32,127 bases of DNA from NCBI GenBank assembly GCA_938010715.1, contig CALLVG010000190.1, forward strand, positions 1 to 32,127, read 5' to 3'. The notes below the pieces were generated by a model. It was not told the origin of the DNA. It worked only from the letters and a program-made list of their open reading frames with translations, and ran no database searches. Below, in pieces: positions 8,323-18,138 of this stretch. How positions within the stretch are numbered: position 1 is the first letter of the stretch; every line of letters starts with the position of its first letter. Position numbers and translations under genes: made by a program. The stretch comes from an uncultured Saprospiraceae bacterium. GTDB lineage: Bacteria; Bacteroidota; Bacteroidia; Chitinophagales; Saprospiraceae.

Positions 8323-8997
8323 ATGAAAAAATACGCAATTTCAGACATTCACGGATGTGCAAAGACATTCAAAGCACTTTTGGAAAAAATCAATTTTTCG
8401 AAAGAAGATGAGCTTTATATTTTGGGCGATTACTTCGATCGCGGACCTGATGCGAAAGGCGTGATTGATCACATTTGGAAGTTGCAGGAGGAAGGACACA
8501 GAGTCAAATGTCTATTGGGAAATCATGAAGTGATGCTCGTATCAGCAATAAGAGACGAATCTTTATACACTGTTGAATATGATGATGTTTGTAAAAATTT
8601 CGGCATCAACCAAATTTCGGAAATGCCTAAAAAATATCAAGAATGGATTAAAACCTTGCACCTTTACATGGAGGTAGATGAGTACCTTTTGGTACATGCT
8701 GGTTTTAATTTTAAAGCAAAAACGCCTTTCTCAGATTTGGAAGCCATGCCGTGGATTCGACATTGGTATGGAAACATTGATAAAGAATGGTTGGGCGACC
8801 GATTGATTATCCATGGTCATACGCCAACGCGTTATTTAGAAATTAAAAACAGCCTCAGAACCTTAGATGATATTCCTGCGATTGATATTGATGCGGGTTG
8901 TGTTTATCAAGCTTTTGGCTTGGGGCATCTTTGTGCGTTTGAAATGACGGAGCGAGCGTTTACGTTTATGGCGAGGGTGGATGAGTTGAAAAAATAA
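8323..8997 (+). CDS. Serine/threonine-type metallophosphoesterase (PrpA/ApaH-like)
   Basis: YAISDIHGCAKTFKALL...LYILGDYFDRGPDAKGV...CLLGNHEVML...IHGHTPT: calcineurin-like motifs. Start at 8323 preferred over ORF-track 8266. Confidence 0.92.
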   Translation: MKKYAISDIHGCAKTFKALLEKINFSKEDELYILGDYFDRGPDAKGVIDHIWKLQEEGHRVKCLLGNHEVMLVSAIRDESLYTVEYDDVCKNFGINQISEMPKKYQEWIKTLHLYMEVDEYLLVHAGFNFKAKTPFSDLEAMPWIRHWYGNIDKEWLGDRLIIHGHTPTRYLEIKNSLRTLDDIPAIDIDAGCVYQAFGLGHLCAFEMTERAFTFMARVDELKK

Positions 8998-9003
8998 ATA
9001 TAT

Positions 9004-9110
9004 GCTTCTTAGGAGCAATATCTTTGTAGCGTTTAAATATGAATTCTGTTTCCAATCCGTAGGAGAGGCATCTCAAAAAGCAAATTTAGATATCACTCCT
9101 ACGGAGTAAG
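9004..9110. repeat. Dispersed palindrome-plus-tail repeat cluster
   Basis: gcttcttaggagcaatatctttgtag ... atccgtaggagaggcatct ... gatatcactcctacggagtaag; ends are inverted relative to each other. Confidence 0.65.
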
Positions 9111-9144
9111 GTGAAATTGAAAAATTTCAAGTAGCTCATTTAAC

Positions 9145-9921
9145 TCACAACTTTTTAGAAAACAACCATTCCAAAAAATCAGGCTCCTCAAAAGCAGGCA
9201 CCCAACTCAAATGATCCACATCTTTGTACTCCGTATATTTCACATCCGCTTTGAATTTTTTCAACTGCTTGGCCATGCGTCGTGAGTGCCGAACGCCTAC
9301 TACTGGATCAGCATCGCCATGAAAAATCCAGAGGCTGGTTTTCTTTGCATATTTGAAAGTATGGTTCGGATTGCCACCTCCACAAATTGGGATGGCTGCG
9401 GCGAATTTGTCAGGGAAGCGAGCGAGCATTTCAAAAGTGCCCATGCCGCCCATCGAGATACCTGCGATGTAAATTCGTTTTGGGTCAACCGACTCTTCGT
9501 TTATCAATTTTTGAATTAAATGGTAAGCTAATTTTAAACTGGTCGTTGGCTTTCCAACCGAAAGTGGAAACTTAAAACGTTTGCCAATTTTTTTCTTTTC
9601 GCGGTATTTGACTTTGGCCCAATAGTCCTCTTTTGCACATTGTGGAAAGACTACAATGGCAGGGTATCTTGTTCTGTTTTCTAAAAACAAATTGGCACCC
9701 CATTGGAGTTGAGATTCATTGTCATTGCCGCGTTCGCCCGCTCCATGTAAGAAAACTACGAGTGGATATTCTTTCGTTTTATCATAATTTTTGGGGAAAA
9801 GAATACGATAAGGTAACGCGTCTTCTTTGTGCTCAAAGTATGCTCGTTGGTACAATGCTCTATCTTGGGTGAATCCCAAAATTGGAATAATAAGTAGCAG
9901 CAAAATAATTGATTTGTTCAT
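9145..9921 (-). CDS. Secreted alpha/beta hydrolase (prolyl oligopeptidase/esterase-like)
   Basis: N-terminal signal peptide; YPLVVFLHGAGERGND, IYIAGISMGGMGTFEMLARFP, WIFHGDADPVV. Confidence 0.88.
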   Translation of the reverse strand: MNKSIILLLLIIPILGFTQDRALYQRAYFEHKEDALPYRILFPKNYDKTKEYPLVVFLHGAGERGNDNESQLQWGANLFLENRTRYPAIVVFPQCAKEDYWAKVKYREKKKIGKRFKFPLSVGKPTTSLKLAYHLIQKLINEESVDPKRIYIAGISMGGMGTFEMLARFPDKFAAAIPICGGGNPNHTFKYAKKTSLWIFHGDADPVVGVRHSRRMAKQLKKFKADVKYTEYKDVDHLSWVPAFEEPDFLEWLFSKKL

Positions 9922-9948
9922 GAAAGAATTTTGTTGTTAAAATATGGT

Positions 9949-10668
9949 TTAAAGAAATTCCTTAAAGTCTTGTCGTTGGTTTTTACCAATCGGCAGTAGT
10001 TTTTTGTTTTTCATAACAACTGAATTTCCCTCTACATAATCAATGTGATTTCTATTTAGAACAAATGATTTATGTATTTTGAAAAAGGTGTTATTAGGAA
10101 GTTCTTCGTCAAAGCTTGTTAACGTACGAGGAGTCAAATGAAATCGATCTTGCAACCAAACTTTGACATAATTGCCATAACTTTCTAAATAGAAAATTTC
10201 ATCTAAATTAATTTGAATTAAACGCTTTTCAGATTTTATGAAAATCTTATTGGATTGCTTTTCTTCTACTGATTTTGATTCTTGAACGGCAGTTGGAGTC
10301 TGGTTTTTAAATTGAAAAATTTCTAAAGCTTTATTCACTGCTTTCAAAAAACGGTCGAATCGAAATGGCTTCAATAAATAATCACAGACATCCAATTCAA
10401 AACTTTCCAAAGCATATTCTTCATAAGCCGAAGTGATAACCACAATCGGTTTTTTAGAAAGTGTTCTCAAGAAATCCAAGCCTTTCAATTTGGGCATATT
10501 GATGTCCAAAAAAATGAGATCAATTTCTTGATTGCTCATGACAGAAAGTGCTTCTGTCGCCAAGTGACACTGACCAACAATTTCAATAAAAGGAACATCA
10601 CTCGCATATTGCAAAATGACTTTGTGAGCGAGTGGTTCGTCGTCGATGATAAGAGCGCGTAGATTCAC
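9949..10668 (-). CDS. LytTR family response regulator
   Basis: Receiver: RALIIDDEPLAHKVI...LIFLDINMPKLKGLDFL...VVITSAY; C-terminal LytTR domain (IFYLESYGNYVKVWLQ...FFKIHKSFVLNRNHIDYVEGN). Confidence 0.94.
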   Translation of the reverse strand: MNLRALIIDDEPLAHKVILQYASDVPFIEIVGQCHLATEALSVMSNQEIDLIFLDINMPKLKGLDFLRTLSKKPIVVITSAYEEYALESFELDVCDYLLKPFRFDRFLKAVNKALEIFQFKNQTPTAVQESKSVEEKQSNKIFIKSEKRLIQINLDEIFYLESYGNYVKVWLQDRFHLTPRTLTSFDEELPNNTFFKIHKSFVLNRNHIDYVEGNSVVMKNKKLLPIGKNQRQDFKEFL

Positions 10669-10683
10669 AGAATGATTATTTCG

Positions 10684-12153
10684 TTATTTTTTGAGTAATA
10701 CTAAGTTTGCTGTAAAGCTGTTTTTACTTTCTTTAAACTCCAACTCATGCCGCTCAGGAAAACGCAATTCCAATCTACGTTTTAAATTTTTCAAACCTGT
10801 CCCATCTGTTGTGTTTTCTTTTTCTTCAAAAGAATTTTTACAAACAAAAGTTAAATTTCCATCAATACATTTTAAGCGGAGATGCAAAAAACAATCACTT
10901 TGAGCTGGTTCGATTCCATGCTTAAACGCATTTTCAACCAAGTTGATAAAAAGCAAAGGCGGTACTTTTATATCTAAATCACCAATGTCTTTTTCAAATT
11001 TGAAATCTAATTTTTTTGCTAATCGAATCTCCTGCAATTGAATATAATCTTCGATGTATTTGACTTCTTCTTTTAAGGAAACTTCCTGTTCTTTTCCTTT
11101 ATAAATCACATAACGCATCAACTCCGAAAGTTGCAATATAACCTCTGGCGTTTGTTCATCTTTGGTGAGACTGAGCGCATATAAGTTATTCAAAGTATTA
11201 AAAAAGAAGTGTGGATTGATTTGCTGTTTGAGTAAGTTGAGTTCTGTTTCTGATTTTTCTTTTTCTAAAGTAGCGATTGCTTTTGACTGTTTCATCCATT
11301 CGAAAAATATAATTATGGGAGCAGTAATAATTAGAAAAATAAGGATATTAAAATAGGATTGCCTTCCAAAAAACACAGGAATTTCTGTAAAAGGTTTGAG
11401 ACCGATTAACGCTTGTAACGAGTTCGTCATCTGTGTTAAAATGGGAGATGCCATCAATGAAACAGCAAAAATGCCTGCACCATAATAGACGATTCCTTTC
11501 TTCTTCAGGAGACTCGGAATTAGAAATCGTCTATTCATCAAATACAATAAAAACCCCGAAAAAAATGAGAAATAACCAAGAGCAATTACCTTAATCATTT
11601 CAGAAATGATTAAAGGTTTATTTGCTGCGTCGAGATATACTTTCATTCCTTGGGCTTGAACGAAAGGTATAATGATAACTAAGAGAAACATAATGTGATC
11701 CAAGTCAATTTTTTTAAAAAAAGAACTGCCCGATGTCTTTTGAACAATAAAATTATTGGAGAGCAAAACCAACTCCGTGAGCAAAAACAAACCACACATA
11801 ATAAATGGTATAAATCCATCGTGCATCGGAATAGAGCCAAAGGCATTAATTCCTAACATTTCATAGACGTATGGATGGTTTAGGAAAAGAAATCCAATAA
11901 AAGTCATAAACCACAATGCCCAGTATCCTAAAGTTGGTAACTTTTCGCGAAGGTAATTTCTGAAAAAAGCGAATAGAAGAATGGGTGAAAATTGTACTAT
12001 CATCGAAAAAGTATATCCCATGAAATCTCTCCAGGTTTCGCCTCCGAAATCGGGCATTAGCCATCCAGTTACAATCAAAAGAATGCTGGTAAAGAAAAAC
12101 CAAACCGTATTGGTTAGTAGAAAATGCTCTATTTTTTTTACGTACCTATTCAT
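10684..12153 (-). CDS. LytS/YehU-type membrane sensor histidine kinase
   Basis: N-terminal TM segments; LLKQQINPHFFFNTLNNLYALSLTKDEQTPEVILQLSELMRYVIYKG; NLVENAFKHGIEP; adjacent to LytTR regulator. Confidence 0.94.
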   Translation of the reverse strand: MNRYVKKIEHFLLTNTVWFFFTSILLIVTGWLMPDFGGETWRDFMGYTFSMIVQFSPILLFAFFRNYLREKLPTLGYWALWFMTFIGFLFLNHPYVYEMLGINAFGSIPMHDGFIPFIMCGLFLLTELVLLSNNFIVQKTSGSSFFKKIDLDHIMFLLVIIIPFVQAQGMKVYLDAANKPLIISEMIKVIALGYFSFFSGFLLYLMNRRFLIPSLLKKKGIVYYGAGIFAVSLMASPILTQMTNSLQALIGLKPFTEIPVFFGRQSYFNILIFLIITAPIIIFFEWMKQSKAIATLEKEKSETELNLLKQQINPHFFFNTLNNLYALSLTKDEQTPEVILQLSELMRYVIYKGKEQEVSLKEEVKYIEDYIQLQEIRLAKKLDFKFEKDIGDLDIKVPPLLFINLVENAFKHGIEPAQSDCFLHLRLKCIDGNLTFVCKNSFEEKENTTDGTGLKNLKRRLELRFPERHELEFKESKNSFTANLVLLKK

Positions 12154-12361
12154 AATTTAAAATTTTTGTTGTTGCAAACATGAACAACAAAGACCTTTTT
12201 GGTGATAAATGGATGATGAACGGACAAATACTAATGATGAAGGTCGCACAATTCAATTATTCATTGAAATTTATTTGCACAATGAGTTTTTAAACAACCT
12301 CAATACTTAAGTTATGAGAAAGGTTCTATAAATTAGGCTTGGGAAAAATTTCATTTTCATG

Positions 12362-12589
12362 ATGGCATTGGATGAAATGCCAATTGACTCTGATTTTTGG
12401 ACGGCGATGGCTTGTAGCAGAAACTGAAAAGAAAAGACAATTTTGAAACAAATACCCACGAATAAAGACTCCTTCGGGTTGGCCGATTGGGTTGAACATT
12501 GCATTCAATGCAAAACGTACAAAAATACATTTTTGAAATGGAGCAAGATAGAGTTGAGTGAGAAGCCAGCAGGTTTCTGGAGGAAATAA
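12362..12589 (+). pseudogene. Possible degraded small ORF with one in-frame TGA
   Basis: Same frame reads MALDEMPIDSDFWTAMACSRN*KEKTILKQIPTNKDSFGLADWVEHCIQCKTYKNTFLKWSKIELSEKPAGFWRK*; no recognised family. Confidence 0.3.
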
Positions 12590-12650
12590 ACTGATTACTC
12601 ACCCAACCTAATTATTAGCCTTTATTCTAAAATTTTTAGTTTGCAATCGA

Positions 12651-12727
12651 ATACTTCTTTTTTCGCTACTTTTCGTTAAAAAATAATCACTCGTTGCTCT
12701 ACAAACTATTTCAGAATAAAGTCTATT
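12651..12727 (+). repeat. Dispersed repeat (family R2)
   Basis: cttcttttttcgctacttttcgttaaaaaataatcactcgttgctctacaaactatttcagaataaagtct; matches 25275-25320 and the reverse complement of 7957-8030. Confidence 0.8.
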
Positions 12728-14747
12728 GAACAAAAAACCGTTTAGTTTTATACCGAATTCCGTCCTTGTCAAAAATTCTAATCCAGTAGATTCCTGATTC
12801 CCAACTAGCAGTGTTAACCGAAATGTTTTGACCAATTACTTTTGTGGTGTATTGAATTTTTCCTATTGAATTGAATATTTCAATAGAAGACTCACTATTA
12901 GTAACTTCGACAAGTTCCAAATATAGAATATCAGACACTGGGTTAGGAAAGAGGTTGTAACTCAGAGTTTTGACTTCGTTCACATTACTATTGCCAGAAA
13001 TATTGACCGTATAATCTTCAACTTCTCCAATGTATTCATTACAAGGATCTATGATGCCACTCTGACTGAATAGGTTTCGTACCCTCAGTCTGAAAGAAGA
13101 ATTGTTGAGAATTTCTGGAACGGTAAAAAATCCTGCTGCTAACGTATCATCTACAAAAGAACCCATTTCTATAAATTCACCCTCTTCAAATGACCGACTA
13201 TTGTCCCAATCTACCCATGCTTGAGGAATGTCAAGTCCTGTCCCTTGCTCAATATTAATGAACAAAAAATAATTTTCATTTTGAACTAAATTTGCGTTGA
13301 GCATAGAGAAATCAGAGTATGTACTTTCACCAGACGGGTTGGTAAAGATGGTATCAAAGTTCTCGTTTAGGATTGCAACTTCTTTGATGAAATTATTATC
13401 CAAACTTTCAATTCCTTGGGCTAAACAATAATCTTGGCAGTCAAGGATACCATTGTTGTTCAGGTCTGCAAAGTCATCTTCGCCTGGACAAATATCGTCT
13501 TGGTTACAAACACCATCAAAGTCATCATCCTCAATTTCGCCACGACAGTTACAGTTTGCATCAATGACATCATTGATACTACAGGCTAAACCATCATCAC
13601 AGGTATCGCCCATATTTGGACAGTCACTAGCGACAATATCAATTTCATAGTCTTCGACTTCGCCGAATTGTTCATTGCAGGCAGGGTTCTCTATGTTTTC
13701 ACCATAAATTATCCGAACCCTCATTCTTGTCGAACCCAAAAGGGCATCATCTGGCACATCAAAGTTTCCCGTACTGATGAGTCCAAAAAATTCGCCCATG
13801 TTCAAGGATTCCGATTCTTCAAATTTATTATTTTGGTTAAAATCAATCCAAGCATAGGCTACATCAAGGTCAAATACTGCGGCGCCATGAATGTCGATGT
13901 CATAAGAAACACCCTGAACCAATTCTGTTCTAATATTTGTAAAATCAGAGTATCTGGTTTTTCCACTAAAATTATTTATGTCATATAGACGAACGCGCTC
14001 AATGAAATCACCACCTGTATTCGTCGAACCACTGGCTTCGCAATAGTTTTCCAGAATGTCCGGTATGCCATTGTTATTTATGTCTAAATTATCATCCTCA
14101 CCAGGGCATTGATCTTCTTCGTTACAAATACCATCAAGGTCATCATCCTCAAAATCACCACGACAATTGCAATTTGCATCAATGGTATCATCAGTAGTGC
14201 ATTCGATACCATCGTCACAATTGTCGCCTACGTTTGGACAATCGTTAGCGATAATATTTACAGTATAGTCTTCTACTTCTCCAAAAATACTACCGCAGGA
14301 ATAGTTATCAACCGGATTATTAATATAAATGGATCTGACCCTCATCCGGGTAGCTCCTAAAGTCGCATTTGCAGGTACAGTAACTAGTGATTCTGCTACT
14401 GTTTCACCCACTTCAAATCCGCTGTAAAGTACTCTTTCATTTGGTTCAAAAATCTCATTTTGATTGTAGTCTATCCAAACAAAAACAGTATCAAGGTCAA
14501 ATGTATTATTCATGTGAACAAACAACGGATAATCAGCCTCTTGTGCCAGTTCTATCTCAATGTTTGTAAAATCAGAATATGCTGTTTTACCAGAAGACTT
14601 TACGACATCGTATATACGAACTTTGCTTATCCAGTCTGTGGTAGTTCCACTGGCACCTACAGCATCGCAGTATTGCGCATTCGATATTGGATTGAATAAA
14701 AAGAGGGAGAAAAAAATAAAAATGAAGTTGTAGTTATTTCGTTTCAT
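12723..14747 (-). CDS. Secreted protein with three GEVED domains, Asp-rich thrombospondin-3-like linkers and a T9SS type A sorting domain
   Basis: EVEDYTVNI / EVEDYEIDI repeats; DDDLDGICNEEDQCPGEDDNLDINNNGIPD; C-terminus LSYNLFPNPVSDILYLELVE...GIYWIRIFDKDGIRYKTKRFFVQ. Confidence 0.92.
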   Translation of the reverse strand: MKRNNYNFIFIFFSLFLFNPISNAQYCDAVGASGTTTDWISKVRIYDVVKSSGKTAYSDFTNIEIELAQEADYPLFVHMNNTFDLDTVFVWIDYNQNEIFEPNERVLYSGFEVGETVAESLVTVPANATLGATRMRVRSIYINNPVDNYSCGSIFGEVEDYTVNIIANDCPNVGDNCDDGIECTTDDTIDANCNCRGDFEDDDLDGICNEEDQCPGEDDNLDINNNGIPDILENYCEASGSTNTGGDFIERVRLYDINNFSGKTRYSDFTNIRTELVQGVSYDIDIHGAAVFDLDVAYAWIDFNQNNKFEESESLNMGEFFGLISTGNFDVPDDALLGSTRMRVRIIYGENIENPACNEQFGEVEDYEIDIVASDCPNMGDTCDDGLACSINDVIDANCNCRGEIEDDDFDGVCNQDDICPGEDDFADLNNNGILDCQDYCLAQGIESLDNNFIKEVAILNENFDTIFTNPSGESTYSDFSMLNANLVQNENYFLFINIEQGTGLDIPQAWVDWDNSRSFEEGEFIEMGSFVDDTLAAGFFTVPEILNNSSFRLRVRNLFSQSGIIDPCNEYIGEVEDYTVNISGNSNVNEVKTLSYNLFPNPVSDILYLELVEVTNSESSIEIFNSIGKIQYTTKVIGQNISVNTASWESGIYWIRIFDKDGIRYKTKRFFVQ

Positions 14748-15208
14748 TGAAAACAGATTTTATTGGAAATTATTTATGCCAAGAATCCTTGCAGTTACTT
14801 TTTCGTCTAAGGAACTGGAAAAATTAAGTCGTATTAAAAATTCACTAATTTTTTCAAATTTAAACCTGTGCCACCGTCAAATCTAAAACCATTGGGTAAT
14901 GCACTTCTTTGTTTAACTCTAAGTTAATTTTTTTTATTAAATTAATAATACGAATCAGGAGTTTAAGATAAAAATGATTTAGAGTTTCAGAATTTTGTGC
15001 TTTTTGTCGCTACGCGCCACGATGGAAAATTTCAACGCCTGTTCGCATTAATAGTGGTTATTAACGAAGTTGTTAAAAAAAAATTCATTGATTGGCTGCA
15101 AGCGGTAAATTTCCTCACTTTCCCTCAATCATAGAATTTTAAAAAGCTCTAAGGCATCCACTGTGGCTTTGCCTTGTACAGGGGCAAAAGAGCAAGTTAC
15201 GCTAAGAA

Positions 15209-15239
15209 GCCTCAGAGAGGCGACAATATTTACAGGATG
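15209..15239 (+). repeat. Palindrome-plus-tail dispersed repeat module
   Basis: gcctcagagaggc + gacaatatttacaggatg. Confidence 0.5.
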
Positions 15240-15462
15240 AATTTTAATTGAGTTTTGTTAGCTCCAGATACTAGTCTAAAGAGACATTTTTTTTAGCAAA
15301 AAATTTATGTAATTTTTTGATGCGTTTGCCCTCAATAAAGTCTAAATAGTCTTGTTTTTTCAAATAAGTTTGTAGAGCAATCGATGCAAAGTATTTACAC
15401 TTGATGGGAATGACTATAATTGTGGCTCGTTTAATCCACATTACTTAAAAAATTCCTTTAAG

Positions 15463-16470
15463 ATGCTAATCGTCAATGCCTACGCTGCCCAAAAAAGTAA
15501 AGAGAAATTACAGCCATTTCAATACGAATTACCTGACTTGTCAGATGAGCAGGTTGATATTGAAATTGAATACTGCGGTGTTTGTCATTCTGATTTGAGT
15601 ATGATAAATAATGAGTGGGGGCGTTCCAAATATCCACTCGTCCCTGGGCATGAAATCGTTGGGACAATAATCAATGCAGGCAAAGCAGTTAAAAATTTAA
15701 AGATAGGAGACAAAGTTGGTTTGGGTTGGAATTCAGCTTCTTGCATGCACTGTTTTCAATGTATGGATGGCGCACATCACCTTTGCGGAAACGCTGAAGA
15801 AACCATCGTCAGACGGCATGGCGGATTTGCGGACAAGGTACGTGCGCATTGGTCATGGGCGATTCCATTGCCTGAAGGAATTGATATGGCAAAAGCAGGC
15901 CCATTGCTCTGTGGAGGAATCACGGTTTTCAATCCAATCATTTTGGCCGGTGTGAAACCAACCGATAAAGTGGGAGTCATTGGCATCGGTGGTTTGGGTC
16001 ACATGGCTTTAAAATTTCTGAAAAATTGGGGTTGCGAAATCACTGCTTTTAGTTCCAATCCAGCGAAAGAAAAGCAGATTTTAGAAATGGGCGCACATCA
16101 AGTTGTCAACTCAAGAAGTAAAACTGAGTTAGCAAAAATGCGAGGTCAATTAAATTTTATTTTGAATACGACCAACGTTACACTTGATTGGAATGCCTAC
16201 ATTTCATGCCTTGCGCCAAAAGGAAAATTTCATAATGTAGGCGGTGTTTTAGAACCCATGGCCATCGCTGGTTTTAGTTTGATTGGAGGCGAAAAATCAG
16301 TCAGCGGAAGTCCTTTGGGAAGTCCTGCGTTGACTCGGACGATGCTCGATTTCTGTGTAAGACATAATATTTATCCAACCGTCGAGGAGTTCCCAATGGA
16401 AAAGGTAAATGAAGCATTGGAACATTTGGAAGAAGGGAAGGCACGTTTTCGAATTGTTTTAAAAGCGTAA
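15463..16470 (+). CDS. Zinc-dependent NAD(P) alcohol dehydrogenase (cinnamyl-alcohol-dehydrogenase/YahK type)
   Basis: CGVCHSDLSMINNEWGRSKYPLVPGHEIVG; CMHCFQCMDGAHHLC; VGVIGIGGLGHMALKF. Confidence 0.95.
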   Translation: MLIVNAYAAQKSKEKLQPFQYELPDLSDEQVDIEIEYCGVCHSDLSMINNEWGRSKYPLVPGHEIVGTIINAGKAVKNLKIGDKVGLGWNSASCMHCFQCMDGAHHLCGNAEETIVRRHGGFADKVRAHWSWAIPLPEGIDMAKAGPLLCGGITVFNPIILAGVKPTDKVGVIGIGGLGHMALKFLKNWGCEITAFSSNPAKEKQILEMGAHQVVNSRSKTELAKMRGQLNFILNTTNVTLDWNAYISCLAPKGKFHNVGGVLEPMAIAGFSLIGGEKSVSGSPLGSPALTRTMLDFCVRHNIYPTVEEFPMEKVNEALEHLEEGKARFRIVLKA

Positions 16471-16477
16471 AAGTTGT

Positions 16478-16545
16478 TCCCTGAGCGAAGTCGAAGGGTA
16501 CAGAGCAAAGTACGATTTCCATGCTTGTTGACTTCGGCTTCGCTC
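16478..16545. repeat. Inverted repeat of gagcgaagtcgaag type
   Basis: ccctgagcgaagtcgaaggg ... gacttcggcttcgctcagcc between two same-strand genes. Confidence 0.6.
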
Positions 16546-16610
16546 AGCCAACGCATAGTTTCGCTTAGTCAACGCATAGCTCTCAACTTTTAATACCAGT
16601 ACCAGTACCT

Positions 16611-17450
16611 ATGACCAATCGCAAAGCCATTCTATTTATGTTCATCAGTGCAGCATTGTTTGCGGTGATGAATGCTGTTGTGAAATCTGTAGAAGAGTAT
16701 CATACTTTTCAAATTGTATTTTTCAGAGCTTTGGGTTCAGTCGTTTTTGGAATGTCCTACTTACTTAAAAACAAAATCAATATTTTGGGAACACATCGAA
16801 AATTACTCGTTTTGCGTGGGATGGTTGGTGTGACCTCACTGATTTTCTTTTTTATGAGTTTGAAATTATTGCCACTTGGAACGGCAGTTTCGCTTCGATA
16901 TTTAGCGCCCATTTTTGCGGCTATTTTTGCAGTTTGGCTTTTGAAAGAACGCATCAAGCCGATTCAATGGTTTTACTTTTTAATTGCTTTCGCAGGAGTC
17001 GTGATGCTCAAAGGTTTCGATGCCAATGTGTCTCTTTTAGGATTGGTTTATGTTTTGATTTCTGCAGTCTCGGTAGGGATGGTTTTTGTACTTATTCGAA
17101 AAATAGGAACGAGCGAACATCCATTGGTAATCATTAATTACTTTATGGTGATAGCAATGTTGATCGGTGGTATTTTTATGATTCCTTTTTGGAAAACACC
17201 CGATGGTAATGATTGGTATTATTTGTTGAGTCTTGGTATTATTGGCTTTTTCGGACAGGTGTTTATGACCAAAGCTTTTCAATTAGAAGATGCCTCCCGC
17301 GTCGGCCCCATCAAATATGCAGAAGCCATTTTTGCATTAATAATTGGATGGGTTTGGTTGGGAGATACATATACATTTTTCGGTTTGGTAGGAATTGGTT
17401 TGATAATGGCCGGTATGTTTTTGAATGTTTTAGTAAAAAAGGAAAATTAG
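16611..17450 (+). CDS. EamA/DMT family transporter
   Basis: About ten hydrophobic segments; GTAVSLRYLAPIFAAIFAVWLLKERIKPIQW and ASRVGPIKYAEAIFALIIGWVWLGDTYTFFGLVGIGLIMAG. Confidence 0.92.
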   Translation: MTNRKAILFMFISAALFAVMNAVVKSVEEYHTFQIVFFRALGSVVFGMSYLLKNKINILGTHRKLLVLRGMVGVTSLIFFFMSLKLLPLGTAVSLRYLAPIFAAIFAVWLLKERIKPIQWFYFLIAFAGVVMLKGFDANVSLLGLVYVLISAVSVGMVFVLIRKIGTSEHPLVIINYFMVIAMLIGGIFMIPFWKTPDGNDWYYLLSLGIIGFFGQVFMTKAFQLEDASRVGPIKYAEAIFALIIGWVWLGDTYTFFGLVGIGLIMAGMFLNVLVKKEN

Positions 17451-17451
17451 A

Positions 17452-17907
17452 ATGGACAACGATATAAAAATAAAACTAATACAACAACTCAATGAGCAAC
17501 TTGATACTCAAATCGAAACCGCTCAATCTGCCATCAACTCCGCCAAAGAATCAAAGAACAACGAGACCAAAAGCTCCGCTGGTGACAAGTTCGAGACAGG
17601 TCGCGCTATGATGCAAATCGAGCAAGAAAAAAACGAAATGCAACTCGGAAAAACCTTGCAACTCAAAAGTCTCCTCAAACAAGTTGATCTCAAAAAACAA
17701 CACGAAACTGTCGGTTTCGGAAGTCTCGTGATCACCAATCGCGGAAAATACTTCATCGCCATCGGTATTGGTAAGGTTGAAGTGGATGGTGAAATTTGTT
17801 TTGCTATTTCGGTCGATTCTCCAGTTGGGAAATTGCTTTTGGGTAAGCGAGTAGGGGAGGAGGTAGCATTTCGAGAGAATCACTTTTTGGTGGAGGGAAT
17901 TGTTTGA
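17452..17907 (+). CDS. GreA/GreB-like protein (C-terminal Gre-like region, N-terminal coiled coil)
   Basis: SSAGDKFETGRAMMQIEQEKNEMQLG ... VGFGSLVITNRGKYFIAIGIGKVEVDGEICFAISVDSPVGKLLLGKRVGEEVAF. Confidence 0.75.
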   Translation: MDNDIKIKLIQQLNEQLDTQIETAQSAINSAKESKNNETKSSAGDKFETGRAMMQIEQEKNEMQLGKTLQLKSLLKQVDLKKQHETVGFGSLVITNRGKYFIAIGIGKVEVDGEICFAISVDSPVGKLLLGKRVGEEVAFRENHFLVEGIV

Positions 17908-17999
17908 GTGCAATGTAGAATTTTGTACAGATTTGAGTTCATTTTTTGGAAAACTACACTTTAGAATAGTTAATTTGAATTGTGGATTTTAAGAGGAGG

Positions 18000-18076
18000 A
18001 GTCATCTGGAGATGACTTGATATTTGGGTGTAGTCTCCAGACTGCACCCAAATATCCATTCGTCTCCAGACGAAAC
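18000..18076 (+). repeat. Left REP-like palindromes of the RAYT locus
   Basis: gtcatctggagatgac; gatatttgggtgtagtctccagactgcacccaaatatc; ttcgtctccagacgaa: three consecutive palindromes. Confidence 0.85.
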
Positions 18077-18138
18077 AACAACCCAAATCAAAAACAAAAA
18101 AAAACATTATATTCACACCTAATAAAACAAACCATACT

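Noticed and set aside
10681-10703. 22-bp match gttattttttgagtaatactaa between the histidine kinase 3' end and 23323-23344
   Set aside because: Could be a relic of a LytS-like C-terminus, but only a few codons match and the flanks do not align; too short in AT-rich DNA to support a claim.
12425-12427. In-frame TGA as a selenocysteine codon
   Set aside because: No SECIS-like structure or selenoprotein family recognised; pseudogene or chance is simpler.
12307-12602. Three overlapping minus-strand ORFs in the 12.3-12.6 kb gap
   Set aside because: Mutually overlapping, no coding-like composition or recognisable motifs, no plausible initiation context.
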